Below, one piece after another: positions 17,085 through 32,300 of a stretch of DNA of 64,000 nt. Both the position numbers and the translations under genes were made by a program. The notes below the pieces were generated by a model that was given only the letters and a program-made list of their open reading frames with translations, was not told the DNA's origin and made no database searches. The stretch comes from Brienomyrus brachyistius. Its lineage: Eukaryota > Chordata > Actinopteri > Osteoglossiformes > Mormyridae. Numbering within the stretch: position 1 is the first letter of the stretch; every line of letters begins with the position of its first letter. The stretch lies in the NCBI RefSeq assembly GCF_023856365.1, contig NC_064542.1, positions 20,436,863-20,500,862 on the forward strand, in the 5' to 3' direction.

Positions 17085-17536
17085 CATGGACTTTGCACCA
17101 AAGCTTCACCTTAATCTCCTCACATCATCAAACTCCTCTGTTTCAGAATTGGGTCTTCTTGTATAATGTGGGGAGCAAAGAAAGCGGGTTTTACCTGTAC
17201 AGAGTGACCATCCTTCACCAAGGGTGTCCTATAGCTTCCTGAAATTTGTGTCCCCAAGGTGCCCCCTGTTTGAATGGTAACTTATTGTAGAGAAAAGTTC
17301 TGCAGGGGCCTAATTTCCTCCATTTTTTAATTAGAATTTTTACGCATCACCACAGTATTAATAAAAACTGACCACGCAAACAGACTCATCGGACAGGCCA
17401 GCTCCATCAGGTGAGACCCTGAGCCTACTGCAGGCAGCGATGATGAGGAGGATGGTGGCAATATCGAACAACATCGTGAACCGTTCCGCCTGTCCACTCC
17501 AGGGGGCGCTATCCACTGTCTAATCATAGTGATGGC

Positions 17537-17690
17537 CAAATGAAGCATCATGAACAGTTTGCTGTATTTTTTTGACCCCACTAGATGGTGCTCTGTTCGA
17601 AAAAGAGCTCAAAGTATGTACCAAAAAGCAAGCCAAGAGCGCCATCTAGTGGGGCCAAAAAATACAGCGATACTGTTTAAGAAGCTTCAT
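17537..17690. repeat. Foldback element with two CTCF-like motifs
   Basis: The left arm 17537-17594 and the right arm 17636-17690 are imperfect inverted copies separated by about 41 bases. Each arm carries the phrase CCACTAGATGG, continued as TGC in the left arm and CGC in the right arm. The right version (17639-17652, minus strand) matches the CTCF core consensus closely, and the left one (17578-17590, plus strand) has one change. The two motifs point toward each other. Confidence 0.7.
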
Positions 17691-17699
17691 AGCGATCTG

Positions 17700-18620
17700 A
17701 TTCCACCATGGTGTTCTACGACGCTTTACAGCGCCTTCTCCTGGCGTCTCACCCCCCACCCCCAGCCATAACACACCATGAAGCAGTCCAGTACCGTCTG
17801 TTCGCACATACACTTATGTTAATTTACTTCTTTTTAGTATTTACTTAATATTTTTGCTCTTGTGAATTGTGTACTTTTTCCAAATCTGTTTGTACTGTGA
17901 TCACTGTCTTGTTTAAAGCACCTGGTTGATATGTCCGTGAGAATTTCCCTCTGGGATCAAGAACATTCTAAGTCGTTCCTTAATGTCTCTTGATTTGCAA
18001 CATTTAGCAGTAACATCCCAAATGTCATGGCTCTCTGAATCAAATGCACGAAATGCATAAATGACTAGGAACTACCAAGAATAGCTTATCACCTGAGGTG
18101 ACACAAATTAACGAGAAAGCCTTTGGTACGTACTGCATTCGTTTTTGAGGCATTAATCTTCATCGCATTGTTGTATATTTCCATATTGTATACCTCAATT
18201 TCCCTACAGGGACTAAAGCTGTATTTATAGTAAAAGTGATGTTTTGTTTTAGGTCTCAAAAAAAGTTTCAAAGACTCATGCAGATCAACATACTTTACGA
18301 AATTAATCGGGAAACCAGGGGAATATCTAAACTTTACCTAAACCCCTATTTCTGTAAATCAGCCCTATATAAGCCAATGAGGTTTTAATCCCAGTCATTC
18401 ATTTTTCCAGACACAGTGATCCCTTCTGATCTGACCTATCATGATGCTTGGTTCATACCACCATCACCCAGTTAGGAGATTTTTACATATTGCCCTGTCC
18501 AGCACAGCCGCTACCAATTTCGATCAGATTTCCTACGCTGGATTTCGTAGGTGTGTTGAAGCACCCCACCCCCAAACACACAGACCACAAAAAGAGACAC
18601 GAAATGAAGCTTCACATGTT
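17700..18620. other. Spacer between foldback element and rack1, no gene seen
   Basis: An AT-rich stretch without recognisable exons. Short open frames at 18441-18870 run into rack1 exon 8 on the opposite strand and have no features of their own. Confidence 0.35.
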
Positions 18621-18623
18621 TCC

Positions 18624-18629
18624 TTTATT
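18624..18629 (-). terminator. rack1 poly(A) signal
   Basis: AATAAA on the minus strand about 50 bases after the rack1 stop codon. The very short 3' UTR is typical of ribosomal-protein-like genes. Confidence 0.75.
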
Positions 18630-18675
18630 CAGGTTTGACAAGTCAGAGGCCCTTTTCTTTTTCAGTAAAAAAAGT

Positions 18676-22323
<3,648 letters not shown>

Positions 22324-22558
22324 TTAACGAGGATGAAGTCGGATTAAAATCAAGGACTTCGCCGACTCGCTACCTCTCACATTTAGGCACAGGGAAAAAG
22401 GAAGATGTCACCCGGAAGCGGATCTAAAAAGCCAGACCGGGCGTACGCGTGTCGCTAAGAACTATGGGTACGTGTTATGCCGCGCAGCGGGCAACAACGC
22501 GGACCGAACGATTAAATTATGAAACGGTAACTATTGAACTATACATTAGTATTCTCGA

Positions 22559-22625
22559 AATAGTATCTGTCACTGTACATTACAAAACAAAACAAAACAA
22601 AACCAAACCAAACCAAATCCATCAT
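22559..22625. repeat. A-rich low-complexity tract
   Basis: Repeats of AAAAC and AAACC just downstream of the tRNA-Val(CAC) gene (tRNA on the minus strand). Confidence 0.7.
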
Positions 22626-22632
22626 AAAAGTG

Positions 22633-22705
22633 TGTTTCCGCCCGGTTTCGAACCGGGGACCTTTCGCGTGTGAGGCGAACGTGATAACCACTACACTACG
22701 GAAAC
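22633..22705 (-). tRNA. tRNA-Val (anticodon CAC)
   Basis: A 73-base tRNA gene: GTTTCCG acceptor paired with CGGAAAC, discriminator A, A box TAGTGTAGTGG, anticodon stem TTCGC/GCGAA around CTCACAC, and B box GGTTCGAAACC. A run of four T lies about ten bases past the end and can terminate pol III. All stems pair, so I expect it to be functional. Confidence 0.95.
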
Positions 22706-22904
22706 TGGCGCTAATGATATCTTTGCTTGTCTTTACTGCCATTACGTTGCTTATTTGCTAAATTTTTAAACTATACTTTTTAAGCATTTCTGACTTATTT
22801 GAAAAAGCGTGTATGATCATTCACTTTCGAAATCTGAAAGTACGGGTCTAATTCTCAGGTTGCGATTTTCTACCATAAATTCGCAGATTTTACAGCACTG
22901 AAAA

Positions 22905-22950
22905 CGTGTTTCCGCCCTGTTTCGACGCGAGCACTTGTTCTTGTGTTTAT
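22905..22950 (-). pseudogene. tRNA-Val-derived fragment, strongly decayed
   Basis: The phrase 'aaaacgtgtttccgccc' is the same flank-plus-acceptor found at 23012, followed by a degenerate T-arm and then unrelated sequence. A short dead copy between the two intact tRNAs. Confidence 0.55.
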
Positions 22951-23015
22951 TTGTTTCATTAGCATCCATCACATGAACTTAATTAATATACATCTCCAGC
23001 GAATTGTTTAAAACG

Positions 23016-23088
23016 TGTTTCCGCCCGGTTTCGAACCGGGGACCTTTCGCGTGTTAGGCGAACGTGATAACCACTACACTACGGAAAC
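23016..23088 (-). tRNA. tRNA-Val (anticodon AAC)
   Basis: This is 73 bases and identical to the CAC gene except in the loop, where CTAACAC gives anticodon AAC. The acceptor, D, anticodon and T stems all pair, and TTTT follows shortly after the end. It lies about 300 bases from the CAC gene on the same strand. The base in the anticodon is normally edited to inosine. Confidence 0.95.
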
Positions 23089-23282
23089 CTAGTGATCGAC
23101 TTCTAATGCACCTCTCATAATTAGACCACAGGTCAACTGTCCGCGAAATCTATAAGGAACTGTTATGACTACATCTGCTTTTATACAAAGTTAATTACCT
23201 TGTATAAGGTTAAGTATTCGCAAAGTGCAAAAAAATGATATCCATAGACAAATAAAAACACACTTATTGAATATTTGAAATG

Positions 23283-23288
23283 TTTATT
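23283..23288 (-). terminator. Candidate col23a1 poly(A) signal
   Basis: AATAAA on the minus strand, the last one before the tRNA-Val cluster. Assignment to col23a1 rests on position only. Confidence 0.35.
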
Positions 23289-25229
23289 TTTGATTGTATG
23301 TACCAGATTTCACATATTTTCAAAACAAACCAAAATGAGAAACATTATAAAAATAGCTGAAAACTCTTTTACTACAAAACATAAAATAATCAAAACTCAA
23401 TCTAATCACGTGATAGTAAAATTACTGTCAACACCACAAAACATTGCTTGATGAGCTTTCAACTACAATTGATGCCTTATCGAAAAGATTTACTATTACG
23501 GCAAGGCGAAGTGTTCAGACAGTGACTTGCGCAAATGAGGCAAAAGACCGGAAATAAATGCTATATTGTCCGAGTTTTTCTTACAAAACTCTTTTAAGAT
23601 GCAGGTCTGCATAAAAAGACCCCTCATGAATAAGCACACTGTACATTACTCAGAAGCATACAAAACGAAAATTAAAATGGCAGGCTTGGCATGAGAGTAA
23701 AAGACAAAAAGCTGACTCAGAGTCACAAGTCCTCTTTACATCTTTTTGTCAAATAAAAACCCTTGCAGAACAGTGATAAGAACAATGTACTAGCTACCAT
23801 TTCACTCATAAACTTCTCTCTGGTCACATGGAAAAATAAAGGCACATTTAAAGGGACCTCAACCAATTGTCTTTTGTCTTCACAATGCTTAGTGACCGAG
23901 GTGCCCCATCATGAAAAACTTCAAATTGAAAATCCAAAATCCATCAAAGAAATTTCAAAAAGTTGTGTGCAGTGGTCTTCACCTTCTATACAAATTAGGG
24001 AAAATGTTATGTTAAGTTACTAAAAACTGTACAACCACACCTTGGCCTATGGGGATCAGCTCTTAAAGCGAGGTGCTGGGTGTGTGTGTGTGAATGTGTG
24101 TGTGGTGTATGTGGAGGGGGGGTGGGGGGGCTGCTTTGCATGTGCGTGAATCGGCATGGTATGCTGTGTTGCCATGTGATGTGTGGGTCCCAGGTATTAA
24201 GATTTCCATAAAAGGTAGCAGATGAAGCCCTGAACCACGACCGGCTTTCTGAATTCAGAAAAGTGAAAAAAAATTACATAAACAAACAGGACATCCCTGT
24301 GGAAAAGGCTCAAAGCCCATCACTTTGCACACACAAGTTTATAAGAAAAATCGACAATTACAACAAAAGACTATAAACTGGAAATATGTTGAACTGCCCT
24401 TCATGTCTGTGGATTTATAACAATAATAATGATGATTACCACAATACCAGCAATCAAACCCGTTTAGCTTACGTCAATATTCATGGCTGTCAATAGACAG
24501 CTGTGTATGCAGCCTCTGGATTGCTACTCACAGACTTCTGAAAAAAATGCAGAAGATAAAGCTACTTTTGATGGAACCGATTGGTATCTATTATCCAGCA
24601 GAGCGGATCGATGACAAGTCTAAAGAAATGTTTTATGAGAAAACTCATACAGAAAGAAAATGAAACTGTATCTCTCTGTTGTGTGAGCTACTAGAAAGTG
24701 TCTGTGAGCAGGTTACAATACTAATATATAGGATGTTTTAAACTTTTTCATTCACAATGTTTTAACTGAGCACAAAAAACCTTCATGTTTAATAGCACGG
24801 ACACACAGGAATAAGATGTCATGAATAGCACACAAATCTGTCTACTGTATGTCACTAATGATGTAACAAAAAAAAATATATATATATATTTTGGTTTATA
24901 TTATACAAAAATGTCCATCCACAGGAGTGCTACCGTAATGGTAATATCCAGAAATAATCACAACCAAGTGTCATTAATATGAACTATACAAACGATCACA
25001 TCATTTAGTAAAACAGTAAGTATTTCTTGCCTCATCAAAAATTAAAAATTGAAAGTTGTGCACTGGGTCACTGTGACCACAAATGAATGAATGGTTTCTC
25101 GTAATGTGTTGAGAAATAAACAATACAAATGAGAAATACAAATGTCATAAACTCTGAACATATCAAAACACTATCCGTTGCATTAACTGAATATGGAACA
25201 AACGAAAAAGAAATAATCACAAATATACT

Positions 25230-25397
25230 TCAAACAAAGAAATACTTCCAGACTTTCATTATACCAATGGGGGACATTCCGGCTGCCTTTCTGCCTCGAT
25301 GGCCTTGTGGTTTATTCGCTTTGCCTGGGTTTCCAGCGTGTTGAGTTGTAGCGAGCCCATTGTTGCCCCCTGCTGGTAAAACTCCAGACGGGAAAAA
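25230..25397 (-). other. Open frames downstream of col23a1 on the same strand
   Basis: Two overlapping minus-strand frames stay open here. One ends at 25259 and reads GSLQLNTLETQAKRINHKAI then EAERQPECPPLV. The other, in phase with splicing from the last col23a1 exon to a CAG at 25398-25400, contains GNPGKANKPQGHRGRKAAG and ends at 25230. The acceptor is pyrimidine-poor. It may be an extra terminal exon, a repeat-derived frame, or chance. Confidence 0.25.
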
Positions 25398-26259
25398 CTG
25401 CAGGTCTTAACTGCGAGCGTCATGGACCTCGAACTTCACGTGTGTTTCAATACAGTTTTGCTCCGCTGAGCACACGTCTCTCTCCTTATTTAAGGGTGAG
25501 AGATAGGCTTGAGTTTCGCCTTCTGCCAGGTATTATTGTCCTTCCAAAACAAAGAGAAGGGGGAGGGGGGGCGTTGGTGCAAAAGTCTCTGAATCGTCTT
25601 TGAGTGATATCAGTCTCATGCAGCATTTTGCATAAAGAAAGCAGAAAGTCCGTTTGTAGTGTTAGGACCCAATCTTCCCGTCCATATCACCGTAGCAGCA
25701 ACTTGTATCGACTACATAAGGAGTCCGTCAACTGGTTTTCCATGATTAGTTTTACACCTAAATCTTCATGGCAGCCATTCTTCATTATACGAACTTTACA
25801 CACAATTTAAAAGTCCAATTGGTAACATTAATACTACTAGCCTACAATTTCTTGTAGGTTTTTCGTTAACACCTTCGTTGTTAATAGACAACATGATGTC
25901 CGACATTAAAAGCGTAATATATTATATTAAACCTTTCCTTACAAAATCGTTTTTCTTTCAAAAAAGTAGAAGTATTCAGCTGCAAAATATACCATATCAA
26001 TATGTACAGGTGGCATGCGTCTTGTTAGTCATCACTGCAAAAGAACAACAGAAAATGTTACGGTTAGCTCGCGGGATTTTTGGGATTCACTGTGGACGGT
26101 TTATTACAAGTCCGAGGTTTCTCAACTGATTATTTATTAAAAAATAATCAGAAATCCAGTCCAAACTGTCACGTATATAGGAGTGTTTATATATTAAATC
26201 ATTAGATGCAGAGAAATTTATTGAAAATCCTGCTCAGTCGCGCATTTTAAGTTGCAAAA

Positions 26260-26346
26260 TTATCGATTAAGTTTAATAGTATTTTTTGTGTTATTCGTGA
26301 TACTGACCTTGTGCAAACATTCCTTTATGGGGAGTCCGTCCGGGCC
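26260..26346 (-). CDS. col23a1: Last recognised col23a1 exon, end unclear
   Basis: This encodes [13 protein letters not shown], matching the end of human COL23A1 (GPDGLPVPGCWHK as I recall). In human the stop follows directly. Here the Lys codon at 26308-26310 is followed by GTCAGT, which is either a splice donor or 15 more codons (VSITNNTKNTIKLNR) to a TAA at 26260-26262. The conserved Trp is Leu (TTG instead of TGG). The acceptor CCCTTCAG is good, and the preceding exon LDQPCPV joins in phase. Confidence 0.75.
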   Translation of the reverse strand, partial: GPDGLPIKECLHKVSITNNTKNTIKLNR

Positions 26347-29300
26347 CTGAAGGGAAGGTAACAGTTAGTTATGATCAGATCCAGAAAAAACGGACACTGC
26401 GCAGGTATTTTGGCACCCAACACGTGCACAGATGCATTCACTGCAGAGGAGCACACAGCTGGCTAAATCGACGTGAATGCACGGCAGCAGCACTCTCCTG
26501 GAAAATGCAGCAATCGCAAATGACAGCAGAACACCACAATGAATAACGTTCTCGATCTGCTGATGAAGAACACGTGTCTTTTTCTTGTGTGTGTGTGTGT
26601 TGGGGGGCCTGCATTTTGGTGTTTCATGTTCTGGTGTTTTATGAAGCAATGTTACCAGTTCACATGCAGTACTTACAGGCGACAGGGCAATATATCACTA
26701 AGCATAGCCTAACATGTACTAAAACACATAACACACGCATAGCAGACGGACAGGTCAAATGAAACACCAGCTGCCTCTAAGGTCATGCAATGTAGGTCCC
26801 AGACCAGTATTTCTGCCAAAGGTATTATTTCTTATATTGTTCTTCTAACACAGGTGATGTCAGAAATAAATTTCATAGGGCATCCGGCTACCCTACCGAT
26901 AGGCCCCCGTGGTAGATTTTGCTGATCAGGCAAGGTGGCGGGTGGGGGGGGGTTCCCACATTTTGCCGACAGACCATGAGGGTTTAACCCCATAATTTTA
27001 CTACTTGACCACATGTCTAAACAGATGCATCCCCAACACAGGAGTGCGGAACTGGCCGAGGGGCTGATAATCGCAGCTGTGGGCAGGCAAGCCCGCGTGC
27101 AGGTATGATTTCTGTATCAATATCCAAAACGGCAAACAGGAGAAAGAAATGGCAAAAACAACTGAAAACAGCAGAGAGTGAAAGGAAGGAATCGAGACAG
27201 ACAGCGGGATGGATAGAGTCAGTGGGGGGTTCCAGGGGGCTGTGGTCAAACCTTTGAGAAGCCCAGTTTGCACCCTTATATCCCTAAAGGACAGAGCTGA
27301 TCTTAGCAGAGTCCCTGGGGTTTTTGGGAAATATGTGTTCTCTTCCACCTTGTTTACTAATATTTACAGTGCTTTGCGGCAAATGTGTTTTGCTTAAAGA
27401 GTAAGCTCCAGTAAATATTTATAAATCAGTTTTAGTCATTGTGTGACACAGGGAATCCCGAAAGCTTTATCTCGGGCTGATCAGAGCTACGAGCTCTTTA
27501 AATAATGTCAGCTTGACTTCCAGCCCCAGGTGGGAGATGAACATGCAGGGTTGTCACAGCAGGAAGGGGAGAAGAGACAGAGGTACTATACCAGGGGACA
27601 GGGGACATCTGGGGTGGGGTGACCTTTAACCCCATCACAGCCCTGTCAGCGAGAGCCATCCCGTTGTTACACATGTTTGCTCACGCAACCACGCACACAT
27701 GTACCCTTATCTCATTCACCCAGACATTCAAAGGTGAGGCAGTTTACATAGCCAATAATAAACCTCCCTCCCTTCCTCCCTCACTCACTCACTCACTCAC
27801 TCACTCACTCACTCACTCACTCACTCACTCACTCACTCACTCACTCACTCACTCACTCACTCATCCATTCATTCATCCAGACCCGAGTAATATAACTCTT
27901 AGGAGGAGGTGACTGCAGTGGGGTGGACGGCAGATTAGCGAAGCCGCTTACCACGGGACAGGGCTGGTCCAGTCCGGGGGGTCCCTGCTCACCCTTCTGT
28001 CCCTTCAGACCTTTCCTGCCTACTGTCCCTCGGTCACCCTTCGAAAGAGCGGAACATAGATTGAAAACAGGCTGGAAGCCATATTGCGTACATATCAGGC
28101 TGACATTTATCGAGTTTCATCGCCTCACCTTTTCTCCTTTCTCTCCTCGGTCACCCTTCTCTCCTGTCAGCCCCGGGAAGCCCTGAGGAGACAGGAACAG
28201 TAATGTGTCAGTGGGAGGGGTCTCAGGCCAGCCACAGGGTGGCCCCCATTCAGAGCGGCGAAGCGGGTACGGCGTGGCAGAGAAGAGAGGTACCCACATC
28301 TAATCCGGGTTCCCCCGACTTTCCCTGTAAGACAGAATGGTGACAGTATGGTGAGCCTGCTAAGCTTAACCCCTGGAGAACCTTCAGCGGGTGAAATAAG
28401 CATGTTACCTTCTCTCCTTTCGCACCTGGCAGGCCAAGCAATCCGGCCGGACCAGGTGGGCCTTGTGGACCTAGTGGTCCCTGTGGGAAGAGGGCAGAGA
28501 CTCTCGGCATCAGGAAATCCATAACGACTGTGAGCAGCAGCTCATCGGTGCTGCATAGTCTACTTGCAGTGGTATGTGGACGTCTGAAGACGGAGACTCA
28601 CCAGTGGCCCAGGGGGGCCGACGTCCCCCTTTTCACCCTTTACCTCTTCCCCCGGCTCCCCCTGTACAACAACACAATGAGCCATCAGCGGACCACGTAG
28701 TGTAATTAAAAAAGTCAGAGACGTATGAGACTACAGCAGAAGACCAGCTTAATACTGTGGGTGAAAGAGTGTTACCTAAAGAAACGGAATTAAGTGTAAA
28801 TGATAGAACCCTTTCCTAACTGTCTCCAGGTTTGAACTGTAAGTAATGCTTGAACCAATATGGCCGCTTAAAAGATGGCCAACCAAAACACAACCCTGAA
28901 TATGGGGCACAACACAGAAGCTACTGGGGCCTGTATGGTAACTATACCCCCAGTCACTCACTGCCCACTTCATTTTCGTATAATCAATGGTTTGAAACAT
29001 GTAATTTTATGATTTTGTACAACACACCCCATTGTGGTGTAATAAATTGATGCAAACAGTCAAGGACGTCCTACTTCTCATCAATCCTTCAGACCATCTT
29101 AAGCCTGGAACTGCTTAGTGGTCATGGTCATGTGACCATCTGAAATCATCATGTGATCGTCACAACTCATTTTCTGAGGTTCCCGGTGACACTACTGGGT
29201 TTCTGAAACTACCCAGCAATGAGCAAAATAAGCCGTTTCGGATTACCGTGTTGTTTTATGGTTTATGAATGAGTTATAATGTTCAGAGCCTCATTCATTT

Positions 29301-32300
29301 TATACTATGTCACAGGAAGAGAAACAGCCAAGAGGGGCTGGAGTCGCGTCGGCCGCGCGGCTCTGACATGAAGCAAATGTGCAAACAGCAGAATTGATGC
29401 TTTTCGCTTTCGTGGTTTGTGAGGAAGAATGCCAGTGCGGTCAGAGTGGCCAAGTCTGCCGATTTTTTGCTTGGCTTGTTAGCTTTCGAAAATACCACAC
29501 TCCGAATGAGGGGTCCAGGCATTGGAAAGGTCTTGAAATTTCAAGAAAAATAAACTCGTAAGTAGTCTAAAGTTTGGTGATGATGGTGAGGAAAATCGAT
29601 GCAACAGGTCTGAGTATCAGTTTAAGGCGGCTTTTTGCAAAGCCGGTCTATTTTTACAGCTCGTCTAGACTCGTGCTGTATAAATAAAAGCTTTGAACTG
29701 TTGCTGTTTTTTTCTGGATGCTTTAACAGCTTCACATAAAAACACAAACACAGAATTTTCTAAACACCAGCTTTCTGGCCAGGTATTCCATGGTGTCCCT
29801 TTAATCCAGATATAAGGTCCACCTGCATGTAAATCACTCTCTGGGCAGAGGGTCAGAGCTTTGTAGTTAATTGTGTGGGGAAGTGAATCACTCACTTTGA
29901 ATCCCTGGAGACCAGGAGGACCAGGAGGGCCAACGGGGCCTGGGGGGCCCGGCTGGGATATCATCTGTACCTGTGGGGGCCACAGAAACGACAGGTCATG
30001 CATCATAAATTTAGCATCCCTGATGCTCATTTATACAGTATGGAGCATTTAGAATGATTTAGCACTTGAACGCTTTGGTGTGTGTTGCTATGACAGGTGA
30101 ATTCACATGGATGCAATTGCCTGTTTGATAGCAGCGTGTTACATTACCAGGTCATCCTGGAACAGGTTGTCTCCTTTCTCTCCCTTTTGCCCATCGACTC
30201 CCTGCAGTGTTAAAATGACAAGTTTGATTGTTTTGATAAACTGACAGAAATACACTAACTGGGGTTATTTGTAATATACACTAGTGGCCAAAATTGCAGA
30301 AACACTTTTTGGTATCACGCTTTAAAAATGACTGCATGAATATCGGCAGCAATGTTTATAAACAAAGAATGTTACAAATATCACACACTGGATGACTGAA
30401 TAAGTAACTGGAGTAAAGTTCGGTAAACTCTAAAAAACTGGAAGCGTTTCCACAATTTTGGCCACTATGTATGTACCTGACACTACGACACTCAAATCTG
30501 ACAGTTTTTCGACCAAAAATAAATTCAGTTTATACTCCGAACAGGCCGAACCCAAACGGCACATCATTAAGCTTTGGCCCTGGTTCAAATGTCCCCCTTT
30601 ATGAGCTGCCTGTAGCCTGGAAACAAAATAGTACTATAACAATAGGTAAATTTTGTTCTTTTTCTTTATATTTCTTCAATTTGTCATTCTTTACATAAAT
30701 GTGAGTGTTACATATCTATGGCTACTTCTATGTAACAGGCCAGTTAGACTTGGATAAAGGGGTGCAGGTGTGTCTGTGTGGAGCTGGGACTGAGTTTGGG
30801 TTTCCCTCTGTTCAGCCCCTTTCCCTTAACTGCATGCTGCTCGCTGTTTCGTCTTGCCCTTCCATTCCCGAATGCCCTTTTGCGATTATTTGGTAGGTGT
30901 CTCCCTGTTCTCTCCTTCTGTTCTACACGTCTCCACTCCCTCTCCCAGATGAACCCCTATCCCTTCCTCCCACCCCCATGTTGTGTGGCAGCTGACCACC
31001 CCGCCTGACCGATTCTGTAGTACCACACTTACCGCTGGTCCTATCAGGCCCATCTCGCCTTTCTCTCCTTTTTCACCCATCATCCCAGGTTCTCCGGGAT
31101 CACCTTTCGCACCCTTGGGACCCTGAGTATAAGGGATCAAAGGATGAAGGAATGATGTTGAGGACCTCAGAAGTGAGACCATAAAATTCGCTTGAAGGAT
31201 CACTTGAATTTTGTGAAAAACTTCAAACACAAAACATTCAAAATGCAGTCAAATTGTTGTCCCATTGAGGGTGTTCCTCTGACTTGTGTTCTCTACTCTT
31301 TAGGAGAGTCTCAGGGCTTTACATCATCAGAATATGTGGTTGGAAAATGGAAGGGTGGACGGATGCATAGATGGATGAAGGGAATTCAGAGTTCATAAAT
31401 GCATGAAAATACTGATTGATGTATTGTCTTAGTCAACAAAATTTCAAAATGATTTTCTTTTGAAGATTGTGGCAGGAAATTGCTTGAAGTCAAACGATTT
31501 TTTCAAGACAAGCCAAATGAAGGAGTGGGGTAAAATACTTGAAATTAACTGATGTCAATCGAAAAAGTAAGACATTATTGAAGACCCTCTACTTACCTTT
31601 TCACCATCAAGCCCAGATGGCCCAGGTAAGCCCAGCTCTCCCTGTTCCCAGAAACACAGGACCAGAAATATCTCAGAAATGTAAATAGTTTATGAGGAAC
31701 AAATACCCCCACTAATGAGAATAGACAGCCCTACCTTTGAACCTGGTTCTCCAGGGGGGCCTGGGGGTCCAGGGGGCCCAGGAGGACCCTGCAGAAAGTC
31801 AGAAAGAGATGAGTGGTTGCCCTACAAGTAAGGAGGTGGAGGATGGCTCCACAAACCCAGTTTTAATGGGTTTCAAAGGCAACACTGAACCTCTTTGGGC
31901 AACACTCTAAGTCAGGAATGTGCTATGGATCTGAGGAGAGCAGATGATGTATAGCAAATCGACTGGCCCTGACTGCTAGGTACCGCCACATGCTGTCAAT
32001 CGAAATTAAGCTTCCATCTTTTTACTCGACACTTCAACAATATTACTATTATTAAATTGTCTGTAATTTCTTTGAATCGAGTCTGAATGTCAAAGGAAAG
32101 CCAGATGGATGGTTTTGGGGTCACTGTTAGAAGTTAAAGGAGCACACAGCAGGAGGGCAGCACAATACCGGTTTGTTACGCGAGCGTCAAAGTCATAACA
32201 ATGCACATGCCAGGTCTAACGCCCATCAGCGTGGCACCCAGACTCCGACTGCCGCAGGCCTTTTACGCAAAACCACCGTAACATCGTACTTCCTGCCCCA

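Larger units (their letters stand above)
23089..26259. other. Inferred col23a1 3' UTR and downstream region
   Basis: A 3.2 kb AT-rich stretch between the tRNA-Val genes and the last recognised col23a1 exon. Minus-strand AATAAA at 23283-23288 would give a 3' UTR of nearly 3 kb, ending beside the tRNAs. I see no other gene except the open frame discussed at 25230-25397. A GT-rich low-complexity tract lies at 24080-24130 and an AT repeat near 24870. Confidence 0.4.

Noticed and set aside
27619..27912. Frame with repeated SLTH units
   Set aside because: Translation of the TCAC microsatellite.
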